A stretch of 64,000 nucleotides of DNA from NCBI RefSeq assembly GCF_039533685.1, contig NZ_BAAATZ010000029.1, positions 434,001 through 498,000 on the forward strand. Reading direction: 5' to 3'. Below, piece after piece: positions 8,592 through 17,222 of the stretch. Both the position numbers and the translations under genes were made by a program. A model generated the notes under the pieces. It ran no database searches and was not told where the DNA came from. It saw nothing but the letters and a program-made list of their open reading frames with translations. The DNA is from Actinocorallia aurantiaca. GTDB taxonomy: Bacteria; Actinomycetota; Actinomycetes; Streptosporangiales; Streptosporangiaceae. The first letter of the stretch is position 1. The number at the start of each line of letters is the position of its first letter.

Positions 8592-10093
8592 ACGGCTACA
8601 GCGTGGTCATCCCGACCTTGGTGCGGTCGTCGCTGCGCGACTGCCTGTTCTCCCTGGCCGCGACCTGGGGGCCGCCGCCACAGGAGATCGTGCTGGTGGA
8701 CGACCGTCCCTCCGGCGGCCCGATGGTGCGGGTGCCCGGCGAGCTGGCCTGCCTGGTGCGGGTGCTGGCCAGCCGGGGCGGGGGCCCGGCGGCGGCCCGC
8801 AACCTGGGGTGGCGCAGGACCCGCACCCCGTGGGTGGTGTTCCTCGACGACGACGTGCTGGTGGAGGAGGACTGGTGCGCTGCGCTGGCCGTCGACCTCA
8901 AGCGGGCCGGGGAGCGGGTCGCCGGGGTGCAGGGCCGCATCAGCGTGCCGCTGCCCTGCGACCGCCCGCCCACCGACTGGGAGCGGGTGACGTCGGGCCT
9001 GGCCCGCGCCCGGTGGATCACCGCCGACATGGCCTACCGCCGCGAGGCGCTGGTGGAGTCCGGGGGTTTCGACGAGCGGTTCCCGCGCGCGTTCCGCGAG
9101 GACGCCGACCTGGCGCTGCGCCTGCAGGCCGACGGGTGGGAGCTGACCGAGGGCGAGCGCCTGTCCCGGCATCCGGTGCGTCCCGCCACGGCGGCCGCCA
9201 GCCTGCGCGCCCAGGCGGGCAACGCCGACGACGCGCTGATGCGGGCCGTGCACGGGCCCGGCTGGCACCGCAGGGCCGGGGAGGCGGTGGGACGCAGGCC
9301 GCGCCATCTGGCGATCACCGCGGCCGGGGTCCTGGCGGCGGTCGCGGCCCTGGCCGGACGCCGCCGCCTGGCCCGCGCGGCGGCGCTGGGGGCGCTGGCG
9401 GGAGTCGGGGAGTTCGCGGCGGCCCGCATCCTGCCGGGACCGCGCGACCTGCGCGAGGTGACGCTGATGCTGGGCACCAGCCTGCTGATCCCGCCGGCGG
9501 CCTCCTGGCACTGGGCGCGGGGCGTGGCACGCTCCCGTTCGGCCCGCCCGTGGCCCGGCCCGGCCAAGGCGCTGCTGCTGGACCGCGACGGCACCCTCGT
9601 CCACGACGTCCCCTACAACGGCGATCCCGACCTGGTGGAGCCGATCCGGGGGGTGCGCGAGGCGCTGGAGCTGGCCCGTGAGAGCGGGCTGCGGCTGGCT
9701 GTGGTGAGCAACCAGTCGGGGCTGGCCTCGGGCCGCTTCTCCCCCGAGGACCTGGAGGCCGTCAACCGGCGGGTGCAGGAGCTGCTGGGTCCGTTCGAGG
9801 TGTGGAAGACCTGCCCGCACGGCGGGGACGAGGGCTGCGCGTGCCGCAAGCCCGCGCCGGGCCTGATCGCGCAGGCCGCCGCCGAGCTGGGCGTGGAGGT
9901 CGGCGAGTGCGTGATGGTCGGTGACATCGGCTCGGACGTGCGGGCCGCGCGGGCCGCGGGGGCCCGGTCGGTGCTGGTGCCCACCGCGCAGACCCGCCGC
10001 GAGGAGCTGGAGGGGGCCAGGTGCGCTCCGGACCTGCTGACCGCGGTGCGCTTCGCCCTGGGAGAGGCCTCCGGGGGCCGGCTGTGGCGGTGA
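8588..10093 (+). CDS. GT2 glycosyltransferase fused to GmhB-like heptose bisphosphate phosphatase
   Basis: Two enzymes in one 501-residue chain. Residues 1-~235 are a GT2 domain (VVIPTLVRSSLRDCLFSL, FLDDDVLVEEDW as the DxD region, FREDADLALRL). Residues ~240-315 are hydrophobic and likely form a membrane anchor. Residues ~325-501 are a HAD-IIIA phosphatase with LLLDRDGTLV (DxDxT), SNQSGLASG and the zinc loop CPHGGDEGCACRKP, which is diagnostic of GmhB-type D,D-heptose 1,7-bisphosphate phosphatases. This supplies the third ADP-heptose step. The start ATG overlaps the carbamoyltransferase stop and the 3' end overlaps the GT9 gene as GTGA. Confidence 0.88.
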   Translation: MNGYSVVIPTLVRSSLRDCLFSLAATWGPPPQEIVLVDDRPSGGPMVRVPGELACLVRVLASRGGGPAAARNLGWRRTRTPWVVFLDDDVLVEEDWCAALAVDLKRAGERVAGVQGRISVPLPCDRPPTDWERVTSGLARARWITADMAYRREALVESGGFDERFPRAFREDADLALRLQADGWELTEGERLSRHPVRPATAAASLRAQAGNADDALMRAVHGPGWHRRAGEAVGRRPRHLAITAAGVLAAVAALAGRRRLARAAALGALAGVGEFAAARILPGPRDLREVTLMLGTSLLIPPAASWHWARGVARSRSARPWPGPAKALLLDRDGTLVHDVPYNGDPDLVEPIRGVREALELARESGLRLAVVSNQSGLASGRFSPEDLEAVNRRVQELLGPFEVWKTCPHGGDEGCACRKPAPGLIAQAAAELGVEVGECVMVGDIGSDVRAARAAGARSVLVPTAQTRREELEGARCAPDLLTAVRFALGEASGGRLWR

Positions 10094-11106
10094 GCGGCGG
10101 AACGCTGGTGGTGCGGCTGGACGGAGCGGGCGACGTCCTGCTGGCCGGACCGTGCGTGCGGGCGGCAGGGGCCTCGGGGCCGGTGGCGGTGCTGGCCGGT
10201 CCCGAGGGCGCCGAGGCCGCGCGGCTGCTGCCCGGGGTGGAGCGGGTGCTGGTGTGGAGGTGCCCGTGGGTGGTGCGCGAGCCGCCGCCGGTGGAGGCCG
10301 GCGATGTCGGCGAGGTGGTGGCGGAGATCGCGGCCGAGAGGTTCGGGCAGGCGCTGGTCCTGACGTCCTTCCACCAGTCGCCGCTGCCGACGGCCCTGGT
10401 ATTGCGTCTGGCGGGCGTGCCGCGCGTCAGCGCGATCAGCGTCGACTACCCCGGAGCCCTCCTGGACGTGCGCCACCGGCTCGACGGGGAGGTCCACGAA
10501 GCCGAGAGGGCCCTGTCCCTGGCGCGCGCCGCCGGATTCGACCTGCCCGAGGGCGACGACGGGAGGCTGGCGGTACGCGCGCCGCTGCCGCCCACCGAGC
10601 ACCTGACGGGAGGCGGGCCGTACCTCGCGGTGCACCCGGGGGCGACGGCCGCCGCGCGACGCTGGCCCGGCGAGCGGTGGGTGGACGCGGTGAAGGAGCT
10701 GGTGCGCCGGGGCCACCGGGTGGTGGTGACGGGCTCGCCTGCGGAGCGGGGCCTGACCGCCCACGCCGCCGGGGCGCACGGCCTGGACCTGGGCGGGCGG
10801 ACGAGCCTGCACGAGCTGGCGGGGGTGTTCGCCGGTGCCCGGGTGGTGCTGGCGGCCAACACCGGGCCCGCCCATCTGGCGGCGGCGGTGGGAACGCCGG
10901 TGGTGTCGCTGTTCGCGCCCGTCGTCCCTGCCGCCCGCTGGCGGCCCTACCGCGTGCCGCACGTCCTGCTGGGCGACCAGCACGCCGCGTGCCGGGGCAG
11001 CCGGGCGGTGGAGTGCCCGGTGGCGGGCCATCCGTGCCTGAACGGCGTCGGCGCCGAGTCCGCGGCCGACGCCGCTGAGGCCCTCATGGGGGAGGCGGGG
11101 AGATGA
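10090..11106 (+). CDS. GT9 family (heptosyltransferase-like) glycosyltransferase
   Basis: Transfers a heptose-type residue from an ADP-activated donor. The 338-residue GT-B protein opens with LVVRLDGAGDVLLAGP, the GT9 nucleotide-binding lead. It carries AVHPGATAAARRWPGERW near residue 180 and AANTGPAHLAAAVGTPVVSLF near residue 257, both hallmarks of ADP-heptose transferases. The GTG start at 10090 overlaps the previous stop as GTGA and gives the canonical N-terminus. In-frame upstream starts would add non-homologous residues. One of two GT9 enzymes in this operon, as expected if more than one heptose is added. Confidence 0.88.
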   Translation: MSGGTLVVRLDGAGDVLLAGPCVRAAGASGPVAVLAGPEGAEAARLLPGVERVLVWRCPWVVREPPPVEAGDVGEVVAEIAAERFGQALVLTSFHQSPLPTALVLRLAGVPRVSAISVDYPGALLDVRHRLDGEVHEAERALSLARAAGFDLPEGDDGRLAVRAPLPPTEHLTGGGPYLAVHPGATAAARRWPGERWVDAVKELVRRGHRVVVTGSPAERGLTAHAAGAHGLDLGGRTSLHELAGVFAGARVVLAANTGPAHLAAAVGTPVVSLFAPVVPAARWRPYRVPHVLLGDQHAACRGSRAVECPVAGHPCLNGVGAESAADAAEALMGEAGR

Positions 11107-12053
11107 ACGTCCTGATCTGGCACGTGCACGGCTCCTGGACCACGGCTTTCCTGCAGGGCCCGCACACCTGCCTGCTGCCGGTCACGCCCGACCGGGGCCC
11201 GGACGGGCTGGGCCGGGCCCGCACCTGGCGGTGGCCGGACTCGGCGGTGGAGGTGCCGCTGGAGCGGTTGCGCGACCACGACGTCGACGTGGCGGTCCTG
11301 CAGCGCCCGCACGAGGAGGAGCTGGTGCGCCGCTTCCTGGGCCGCAGGGTCCCCCTGGTGTACCTGGAGCACGACGCGCCGTGGGACGGGGTGCCGCTGA
11401 CGCGCCATCCGGTGGCCGACCGCCGCGACGTGCTGCTGGTGCACGTCACCCACTTCAACTCGCTGTTCTGGGACGGCGGCTCCACCGAGCAGCGGGTGGT
11501 GGAGCACGCGGTCGTCGATCCGGGACCCCTGTGGACGGGGGAGCTCGCGCGGGTGGGGGTGGTGGTCAACGAGCCGCTGCGGCGGGGCCGCCACGTGGGG
11601 ACCGACCTCCTGGCGGAGCTGGCCGGCGGGCTGCCGGTGGACGTGTTCGGAATGAAGGTCCAGGAGTTGCCCGGGGCGCTCGGCCTGCCCGGGATGCGCG
11701 CTTATGAGGACCTTCCCCAGCAGCGGATGCACGCCCTGCTGGCGGCGCGCAGGGTGTACCTGCACCCGTTCCGCTGGACGTCGCTGGGACTGTCGCTGAT
11801 CGAGGCGATGTACCTGGGGATGCCGGTGGTCGCGCTGGCCACGACCGAGGCCGTCGAGGCCGTCCCGCCGGGCGCGGGGGTCGTCTCCACCCGGCTTGAG
11901 ACGCTCCGGGAGGCGGTGCGCAGGCTGGTGTGCGACCAGGGTGAGGCGGCGGCGCTGGGAAAGGCGGCGCGGGCTGCCGCCCTGGAGCGGTACGGGCTGG
12001 GGCGCTTCCTGGCCGACTGGGACCGGGTGCTGCTCGAGGCCGTGGCGCGATGA
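11103..12053 (+). CDS. GT4/GT1-like glycosyltransferase
   Basis: A 316-residue GT-B glycosyltransferase. The N-terminal domain reads NVLIWHVHGSWTTAFLQG. The C-terminal domain has YLHPFRWTSLGLSLIEAMYLGMPVVALA near residue 218, the Glu-containing donor-binding signature of retaining GT4 enzymes. The N-terminal half is shorter than usual. It is coupled by ATGA to both neighbouring GT9 genes, so it belongs to the same glycan pathway. Donor and acceptor sugars cannot be told from the sequence. Confidence 0.82.
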   Translation: MNVLIWHVHGSWTTAFLQGPHTCLLPVTPDRGPDGLGRARTWRWPDSAVEVPLERLRDHDVDVAVLQRPHEEELVRRFLGRRVPLVYLEHDAPWDGVPLTRHPVADRRDVLLVHVTHFNSLFWDGGSTEQRVVEHAVVDPGPLWTGELARVGVVVNEPLRRGRHVGTDLLAELAGGLPVDVFGMKVQELPGALGLPGMRAYEDLPQQRMHALLAARRVYLHPFRWTSLGLSLIEAMYLGMPVVALATTEAVEAVPPGAGVVSTRLETLREAVRRLVCDQGEAAALGKAARAAALERYGLGRFLADWDRVLLEAVAR

Positions 12054-12982
12054 ACGCGGTGCTGATCCTGCGGGCGCTGGGGCTGGGGGACTTCCTGACG
12101 GGGGTCCCGGCCTACCGGGCGCTGCGGGCGGCCCATCCGGGGAGCGAGATCGTGCTGGCGGCGCCGGGCGTGCTGGCGCCGCTGACGCCGCTGACGGGGG
12201 CGGTCGACCGGCTGCTGCCCACGGGGGAGCTGGAGCCGATCCCCTGGAGCGGGCCGCCGCCCGGCCTGGCGGTGGACCTGCACGGCAGCGGTCCCGCCAG
12301 CCACCGCCTCATCGCGGCGACCGGCGCTCGGGGGCAGTGGGTGTACGGCTCTCCGGCGGCTTCGGACGTGGAGGGGCCGTGGTGGAAGGAGGAGGAGCAC
12401 GAGACGGTCCGCTGGTGCCGTCTGCTGCGCTGGCACCGGATTCCGGCCGATCCGGCCGATCTGCTGCTGGTGCCGCCGGGGCGGCCTTCTCCCGCGCCGG
12501 GGGCGACCGTGGTGCATCCGGGGGCGGCTCACGCGTCGCGGCGCTGGCCGGCCGAGCGGTTCGCCCAGGTGGCCCTGGGGCTGGCGGCGGCCGGGCATCG
12601 GGTGGTGGTGACGGGCGGCGCCCGCGAGCGGGGCCTGGCCCGGCGGGTGGCGGCGCTGGCGGGGCTGGGCGCGGAGCGGGTCCTGGCGGGTCTGGATCTG
12701 GCGGCGCTGGCCGCGCTGGTGGCGGGGGCGCGCTTGGTCGTCAGCGGGGACACGGGCCTGGCGCATCTGGCGTTCGCCTACGCCCGCCCGTCGGTGACGC
12801 TGTACGGCCCGGTCTCCCCGGGCCTGTGGGGGCCTCCCTCCGACCGGCGCCACCGGGTGATCTGGCACGGGGAGGGGGCGCGGCCGGGGGACGCCCACGG
12901 CCGCCGCCCCGATCGGCGGCTGCTGCTGATCCGGCCGCGGGAGGTGCTCGAGGCCGCCCTGGAGGGGGCTCCGGTGCGCTGA
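12050..12982 (+). CDS. Second GT9 family (heptosyltransferase-like) glycosyltransferase
   Basis: A 310-residue GT9 enzyme: LRALGLGDFLTGVPAYRAL at the N-terminus, VHPGAAHASRRWPAERFAQV near residue 152 and SGDTGLAHLAFAYARPSVTLYGP near residue 231. It is last in the nine-gene operon, with its ATG overlapping the preceding stop. Two divergent GT9 enzymes in one operon suggest sequential heptose additions or one heptose and one different acceptor. The following 50 bases have no strong hairpin, and the converging tetR ends at 13039. Confidence 0.87.
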   Translation: MNAVLILRALGLGDFLTGVPAYRALRAAHPGSEIVLAAPGVLAPLTPLTGAVDRLLPTGELEPIPWSGPPPGLAVDLHGSGPASHRLIAATGARGQWVYGSPAASDVEGPWWKEEEHETVRWCRLLRWHRIPADPADLLLVPPGRPSPAPGATVVHPGAAHASRRWPAERFAQVALGLAAAGHRVVVTGGARERGLARRVAALAGLGAERVLAGLDLAALAALVAGARLVVSGDTGLAHLAFAYARPSVTLYGPVSPGLWGPPSDRRHRVIWHGEGARPGDAHGRRPDRRLLLIRPREVLEAALEGAPVR

Positions 12983-13038
12983 GGGGCGCTTCAGATCGCT
13001 TTGTCGAGCGCGTCGTGGCCGCCCGCGCCGTGCTCGTC

Positions 13039-13647
13039 CTAAGCGGAGGGTGCGGTGAGGCCCGCGGTGAGGAAGGCGATGACGGTGTCGGCGTCGGGCG
13101 GGGACGCGGCGGTGGCGGGGCGGGACGACAGGGGACGGCCGTAGATCTCCAGCAGGAGGGTGAAGGCCAGGAGCCAGCGCTGGGCGATCTCGCGGGGCGT
13201 CAGGTGGGGCATGGCGCGCACGAGCATGATCTCGAACGGGGCGGGGCCGAACCAGGGGGAGGAGGCGGGGACGCGGCCGTCGGGCAGGACCGAGCGGGCC
13301 AGCAGGTGGCACAGCATGCGGCCCTTCTCGGTGCGGGTGAGCTCCTCGAACGGGCGGACTATGGCGGCCACCAGGTCGGCGACCTCGAAGGACGGGCCGG
13401 TGCGGGGGTCGCGGGCGTGGCGGGCGAGGTCCTCCAGGCGGCCGGCCCACAGCGGCAGCAGCTCCCGCTCCAGGAGCGCGGCGACCAGTCCCTCGCGGGA
13501 GCCGAAGTGGTAGTGGACCGCGCCGGGGTTGAGGCCGGCCTCGGCGTTGATGGCGCGGACGGAGACCCGCTCGGGGCTCCTGCTCAGGAAGAGGCGTTCG
13601 GCGGCCGAGAGCAGGCGGTCGCGGGTGGGGAGTTCTTCGTCGGCCAT
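13039..13647 (-). CDS. TetR-family repressor divergent from an Old Yellow Enzyme
   Basis: A 202-residue TetR regulator: N-terminal HTH with LLSAAERLFLSRSPERVSVRAINAEAG then GAVHYHFGSREGLVAALLE. The C-terminal ligand domain is unassigned. The start ATG at 13647 is 97 bp from the divergent flavin oxidoreductase, with a palindrome between. By position it probably represses the oxidoreductase and itself, responding to an electrophile or enone substrate. That ligand is an inference. Confidence 0.88.
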   Translation of the reverse strand: MADEELPTRDRLLSAAERLFLSRSPERVSVRAINAEAGLNPGAVHYHFGSREGLVAALLERELLPLWAGRLEDLARHARDPRTGPSFEVADLVAAIVRPFEELTRTEKGRMLCHLLARSVLPDGRVPASSPWFGPAPFEIMLVRAMPHLTPREIAQRWLLAFTLLLEIYGRPLSSRPATAASPPDADTVIAFLTAGLTAPSA

Positions 13648-13658
13648 GTTCTGGATCC

Positions 13659-13693
13659 TATAATCTTCAATCGGGATCCAATCAGTGATTGAA
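13659..13693. promoter_or_regulatory. Divergent promoter with TetR operator palindromes
   Basis: A perfect TATAAT (13659-13664, plus strand) is followed by TTCAATC (13666-13672) and GATTGAA (13687-13693), a 7-bp inverted repeat. Nested inside is the 13-bp palindrome CAATCA-G-TGATTG (13679-13691). The palindromes cover the expected start site of the oxidoreductase transcript, as a repressor operator should. Confidence 0.6.
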
Positions 13694-13743
13694 TCTGTGG
13701 TGTGCCGCTCGAGCGCCTCCCGCGACCCCCCCTGGAGCACAAC

Positions 13744-14907
13744 ATGACAGTCCCCGACGTCTTCAGCCCCGCCAAGCTCGGCCCCCTGACCCTGCGCAAC
13801 CGCACCATCAAGTCCGCCACTTTCGAGCACATGGCTCCGGGCGCGCTGGTCAGCGACGACCTGATCGAGTTCCACCGCGCGCACGCCGCGGGCGGGGTGG
13901 GCATGACGACCGTGGCCTACTGCGCGGTGGCGCCCGAGGGGCGCACCGAGCGCGACCAGATCCTGATGCGGCCCGAGGCGCTGCCCGGCCTGCGCCGCCT
14001 GGCCGAGGCCGTGCACGCCGAGGGCGCCGCGATCTCGGCGCAGATCGGGCACGCCGGTCCGGTGGCCAACGGCAAGTCCAACGGCGTCCACGCGCTGGCG
14101 GCCTCGAGGGCCTTCAGCCCGCTGTCGATGCAGAAGATCCGCAGCGCCACCCACGCCGACATCGAGCGGGTCACCCGGGCGCACGCCGACGCCGCGCTCC
14201 TGGCGGCCGAGGCGGGGTTCGACGCGGTGGAGATCCACTTCGGGCACAACTACCTGGCCAGCTCGTTCCTCAGCCCGCTGCTGAACAAGCGCAAGGACGA
14301 GTACGGCGGCTCCCTGGAGAACCGGGCCAAGGTCGCGCGGGGCGCGGCCCGGGCGGTGCGCGAGGCCGTCGGCGACCGGATCGCGATCCTGGCCAAGCTC
14401 AACATGGAGGACGGCGTGCGCGGCGGCTTCCAGATCGAGGAGAGCCTGCAGGTCGCCAGGTGGCTCGAGCAGGACGGCTCCCTGGACGCCCTGGAGCTGA
14501 CCGCGGGCAGCTCCCTGCTCAACCCGATGTACCTCTTCCGCGGCGAGGCGCCCGTCAAGGAGTTCGCCGCGACGTTCTCCCAGCCCCTGAAGCTGGGCGT
14601 CCAGCTGTCGGGCAAGAAGTTCATCCGCGAGTACCCCTACCAGGAGGCGTTCCTGCTGGAGAGCGCCCGCCGGTTCCGCGAGGCGCTCCGGCTGCCGCTG
14701 GTGCTGCTGGGCGGCGTCAGCACGCGCGCCACGATGGACCTGGCGATGGCCGAGGGCTTCGAGTTCGTGGCGATGGCCCGCGCCCTGCTGCGCGAGCCCG
14801 ACCTCATCAACCGCCTGCAGAAGGACCCGGAGACCCCGTCGCTGTGCACGCACTGCAACAAGTGCATGCCGACGATCTTCACCAAGACCCACTGCGTCCT
14901 GGCCTGA
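13744..14907 (+). CDS. NADH:flavin oxidoreductase (Old Yellow Enzyme family)
   Basis: FMN-dependent TIM-barrel reductase of activated C=C bonds. The 387 residues start with FSPAKLGPLTLRNRTIKSAT, the OYE lead. Also seen are AQIGHAGPVA near residue 100, the substrate-binding HFGHNYLASSFLSP near residue 162, the phosphate loop GGVSTRATMDLAMAEGFEFV, and a C-terminal CTHCNKC. The Cys cluster recalls the 4Fe-4S site of longer enoate reductases, but the FAD and NADH domains of those are absent. ATG at 13744 has GGAG upstream. Likely controlled by the divergent TetR. Confidence 0.88.
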   Translation: MTVPDVFSPAKLGPLTLRNRTIKSATFEHMAPGALVSDDLIEFHRAHAAGGVGMTTVAYCAVAPEGRTERDQILMRPEALPGLRRLAEAVHAEGAAISAQIGHAGPVANGKSNGVHALAASRAFSPLSMQKIRSATHADIERVTRAHADAALLAAEAGFDAVEIHFGHNYLASSFLSPLLNKRKDEYGGSLENRAKVARGAARAVREAVGDRIAILAKLNMEDGVRGGFQIEESLQVARWLEQDGSLDALELTAGSSLLNPMYLFRGEAPVKEFAATFSQPLKLGVQLSGKKFIREYPYQEAFLLESARRFREALRLPLVLLGGVSTRATMDLAMAEGFEFVAMARALLREPDLINRLQKDPETPSLCTHCNKCMPTIFTKTHCVLA

Positions 14908-14923
14908 CCCGCGCGCGGCACCC

Positions 14924-14956
14924 GGCCCGGCACCGCCCCTCGGGCGGCGCCGGGCC
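14924..14956 (+). terminator. Strong GC hairpin after the flavin oxidoreductase
   Basis: GGCCCGGC-A-CCGCCC pairs with GGGCGG-C-GCCGGGCC around CTC, 14 bp with one A/C mismatch, starting 17 nt after the stop. There is no long T run, as is common for actinomycete terminators. Confidence 0.65.
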
Positions 14957-15035
14957 TTGCCGTCGGCCGCCTTGAACAGGATTTCGGCGTCCTTTGGCTC
15001 CGGCTTGACGCGCCGCTCCGAAAAACGCCCCGCGA

Positions 15036-15049
15036 GGGACTTTGGACCC
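15036..15049. promoter_or_regulatory. DosR/DevR-like hypoxia box
   Basis: GGGACTTTGGACCC matches the dormancy regulator consensus GGGACTWWNGTCCC except in the right half-site. It lies ~93 bp before a ribosome-hibernation gene and a phosphoribosyltransferase-hydrolase, both families known from the mycobacterial DosR regulon. The two-component pair itself is not in the window. Confidence 0.5.
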
Positions 15050-15141
15050 CTGCCGAGTCGCGCGGGGCCGGGCCACGGTGGGAGGGAGAGCCACACGCGC
15101 GGCCTCCGCCCGGGACCGCGCCGGCAGGGGAGGAGCACACG

Positions 15142-15912
15142 ATGACCCGCACCGTCCCGCAGGTGAACACGCAGTCCGGGGGGAAGGTTCCCCAGGATCT
15201 GCTGGACAGGGCCCGGGAGAAGGTCGAGCGGTTGTGCGGCCGCTCTCCCGAACAGGTCCTGGCGGCCCGGGTCCGCCTGAGCATGGGCTCGGGCGCGGAC
15301 CGCCCCGCGGTCGCGCAGGCCAACCTCGACGTCAACGGCCGCACCGTGCGGGTGCAGACCACGGCCGCGACCATGGGCGAGGCCGTGGACCTGCTGGAGG
15401 ACCGGCTGGCCGAACGCCTGCGGCGGGTCGCCCGCAACTGGGAGGCCGTACGCGGCGGGCGGCCCCAGCCGGACGAGTGGCGCCACGACTCCGAGCCGGC
15501 CCGCCGTCCCGCCTACTACCCGCGCCCGGCCGAGGAGCGGCAGGTCATCCGCCACAAGGCCTACGAGCTGGCCTCGGCCACCCCCGACGAGGCGGTCTTC
15601 GACATGGAGGCGCTGGACTACGACTTCCACCTGTTCACCGATGTGGCCACCGGCCAGGACAGCGTCGTGTACCGGCACGGCGACGCCTACCGCATGGCGC
15701 AGATCGACCCCAGGCCGCGCAAGGACGACCTGGCCGTGGACCTGACGGTCAGCCCGCACCCGGCGCCCCGCATCGGCGTCCGGGAGGCCGAGGAGCGGCT
15801 GGAGGCCACGGGCCTGCCGTTCGTGTTCTTCGCCGACGCGGACACCGGGCGCGGCAACGTCCTCTACCACCGCTACGACGGCCACTACGGCCTCATCACG
15901 CCGGCCGGCTGA
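15142..15912 (+). CDS. Ribosome hibernation / sigma-54 modulation family protein with duplicated S30AE C-domain
   Basis: Probably binds ribosomes to silence translation in dormancy or stress. The 256-residue protein has an N-terminal HPF-like alpha/beta segment (residues ~1-95, ARVRLSMG, RVQTTAATMGEAVDLLEDRL). Two copies of the S30AE C-terminal domain follow: IRHKAYELASATPDEAVFDM with DYDFHLFTDVATGQDSVVYR (residues ~133-200), then GVREAEERLEATGLPFVFFA with NVLYHRYDGHYGLI (~213-254). A DosR-like box lies upstream. The ATG at 15142 has GGGGAGG upstream. The next gene follows after 18 nt and is probably co-transcribed. Confidence 0.82.
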   Translation: MTRTVPQVNTQSGGKVPQDLLDRAREKVERLCGRSPEQVLAARVRLSMGSGADRPAVAQANLDVNGRTVRVQTTAATMGEAVDLLEDRLAERLRRVARNWEAVRGGRPQPDEWRHDSEPARRPAYYPRPAEERQVIRHKAYELASATPDEAVFDMEALDYDFHLFTDVATGQDSVVYRHGDAYRMAQIDPRPRKDDLAVDLTVSPHPAPRIGVREAEERLEATGLPFVFFADADTGRGNVLYHRYDGHYGLITPAG

Positions 15913-15930
15913 CCATTCCGGGAGCCCATC

Positions 15931-17208
15931 ATGATCTACACCGACCGCAGGCACGCCGGAGCGCTGCTCGCCGGTTCCCTGGAGCACCTGCGCGACCGGG
16001 ACCCTCTGGTCCTGGGCCTGCCGCGCGGCGGAGTGCCCGTCGCCTTCGAGGTCGCCCGGGCGCTGGGAGCCCCGCTGGACGTCATCGTCGTGCGCAAGCT
16101 CGGCACCCCCGGCCAGCCGGAGCTGGCGATGGGCGCGATCGGCGAGGGCGGCGTGCGCGTGCTGAACTCCGACGTCCTGCGCCGAGGCCGGGTCAGCGAC
16201 GCCCAGCTGAGCGACGAGGAGCGCCGCGAGCACGCCATCCTCACCGACCGCGCCGCCCGTTTCCGGGGCGGGCGCCGGCCGCTGGACCTGCACGGCCGCA
16301 CGGTGGTCATCGTCGACGACGGTGCCGCCACCGGCTCCACCGCGCGGGCCGCCTGCCTGGTGGCCCGCGCCCGCCACGCCGAGCACGTCGTGGTGGCCGT
16401 CCCGGTCGGCTCGCCCGAGGCCGTGGAGAGCCTGCGGGAGGTCGCCGACGAGGTGGTCTGCTCCGACACCCCGCGCGGCTTCTACGCCGTCGGGCAGTTC
16501 TACGAGGACTTCACCCAGACCGGCGACGAGGAGGTCGTCACGCTGCTCAAGCAGGCGCAGGAGCCCGCCGCGCCGGTGGTGGACCGGGAGGTGCGCGTCC
16601 AGGCGGGGCCGGTGGAGCTGGCGGGCCACCTGACGCTGCCGCCGCGCGCGCGGGGGATCGTGCTGTTCGCCCACGGCAGCGGCAGCAGCCGCCACAGCCC
16701 CCGCAACCACCAGGTCGCCCGCGCCCTCAACGGCGAGGGGCTGGGCACCCTGCTGTTCGACCTGCTGACCCGGCGGGAGGAGACCGACCGGGCGCACGTG
16801 TTCGACATCCCGCTGCTGGCCGGTCGCCTGGCCGACGCCACGCGCTGGCTGGCGGGGGAGCCGGACGCGGCGGGCCTGCCGGTGGGGTACTTCGGCGCGA
16901 GCACGGGCGCGGCCGCGGCGCTGATCGCGGCCGCCGAGCCGGGCAGCCCGGCGCGGGCGGTCGTGTCCCGGGGAGGCCGCCCGGACCTGGCGATGCCGGC
17001 GCTGCCGCGGGTGCAGGCGCCGACCCTGCTGATCGTGGGCGGCGCGGACCTGCCGGTGCTGGACCTCAACGAGCAGGCGCTGGCGGAGCTGGCGTGCGAG
17101 AAGCGCCTGGCGGTCGTGCCGGGCGCCACCCACCTGTTCGAGGAGCGGGGCGCGCTGGAGGAGGTGGCGGACCTGGCCGCGCGCTGGTTCCACGACCATC
17201 TGGGCTGA
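15931..17208 (+). CDS. Phosphoribosyltransferase fused to alpha/beta hydrolase
   Basis: A 425-residue fusion. Residues 1-~215 are a type I PRT domain with the PRPP loop VVIVDDGAATGSTARAA near residue 130. Residues ~218-425 are a dienelactone-hydrolase-like domain with FAHGSGSSRHSPRN, the nucleophile elbow GASTG, an Asp after LIVGGAD and the His in PGATHLFEE. The same fusion architecture is known in actinobacteria, including Rv0571c of the mycobacterial DosR regulon. Substrates of both halves are unknown. It follows the hibernation factor at 18 nt, supporting a shared dormancy regulation. Confidence 0.87.
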   Translation: MIYTDRRHAGALLAGSLEHLRDRDPLVLGLPRGGVPVAFEVARALGAPLDVIVVRKLGTPGQPELAMGAIGEGGVRVLNSDVLRRGRVSDAQLSDEERREHAILTDRAARFRGGRRPLDLHGRTVVIVDDGAATGSTARAACLVARARHAEHVVVAVPVGSPEAVESLREVADEVVCSDTPRGFYAVGQFYEDFTQTGDEEVVTLLKQAQEPAAPVVDREVRVQAGPVELAGHLTLPPRARGIVLFAHGSGSSRHSPRNHQVARALNGEGLGTLLFDLLTRREETDRAHVFDIPLLAGRLADATRWLAGEPDAAGLPVGYFGASTGAAAALIAAAEPGSPARAVVSRGGRPDLAMPALPRVQAPTLLIVGGADLPVLDLNEQALAELACEKRLAVVPGATHLFEERGALEEVADLAARWFHDHLG

Positions 17209-17222
17209 GCGGCGTCCGGGGG

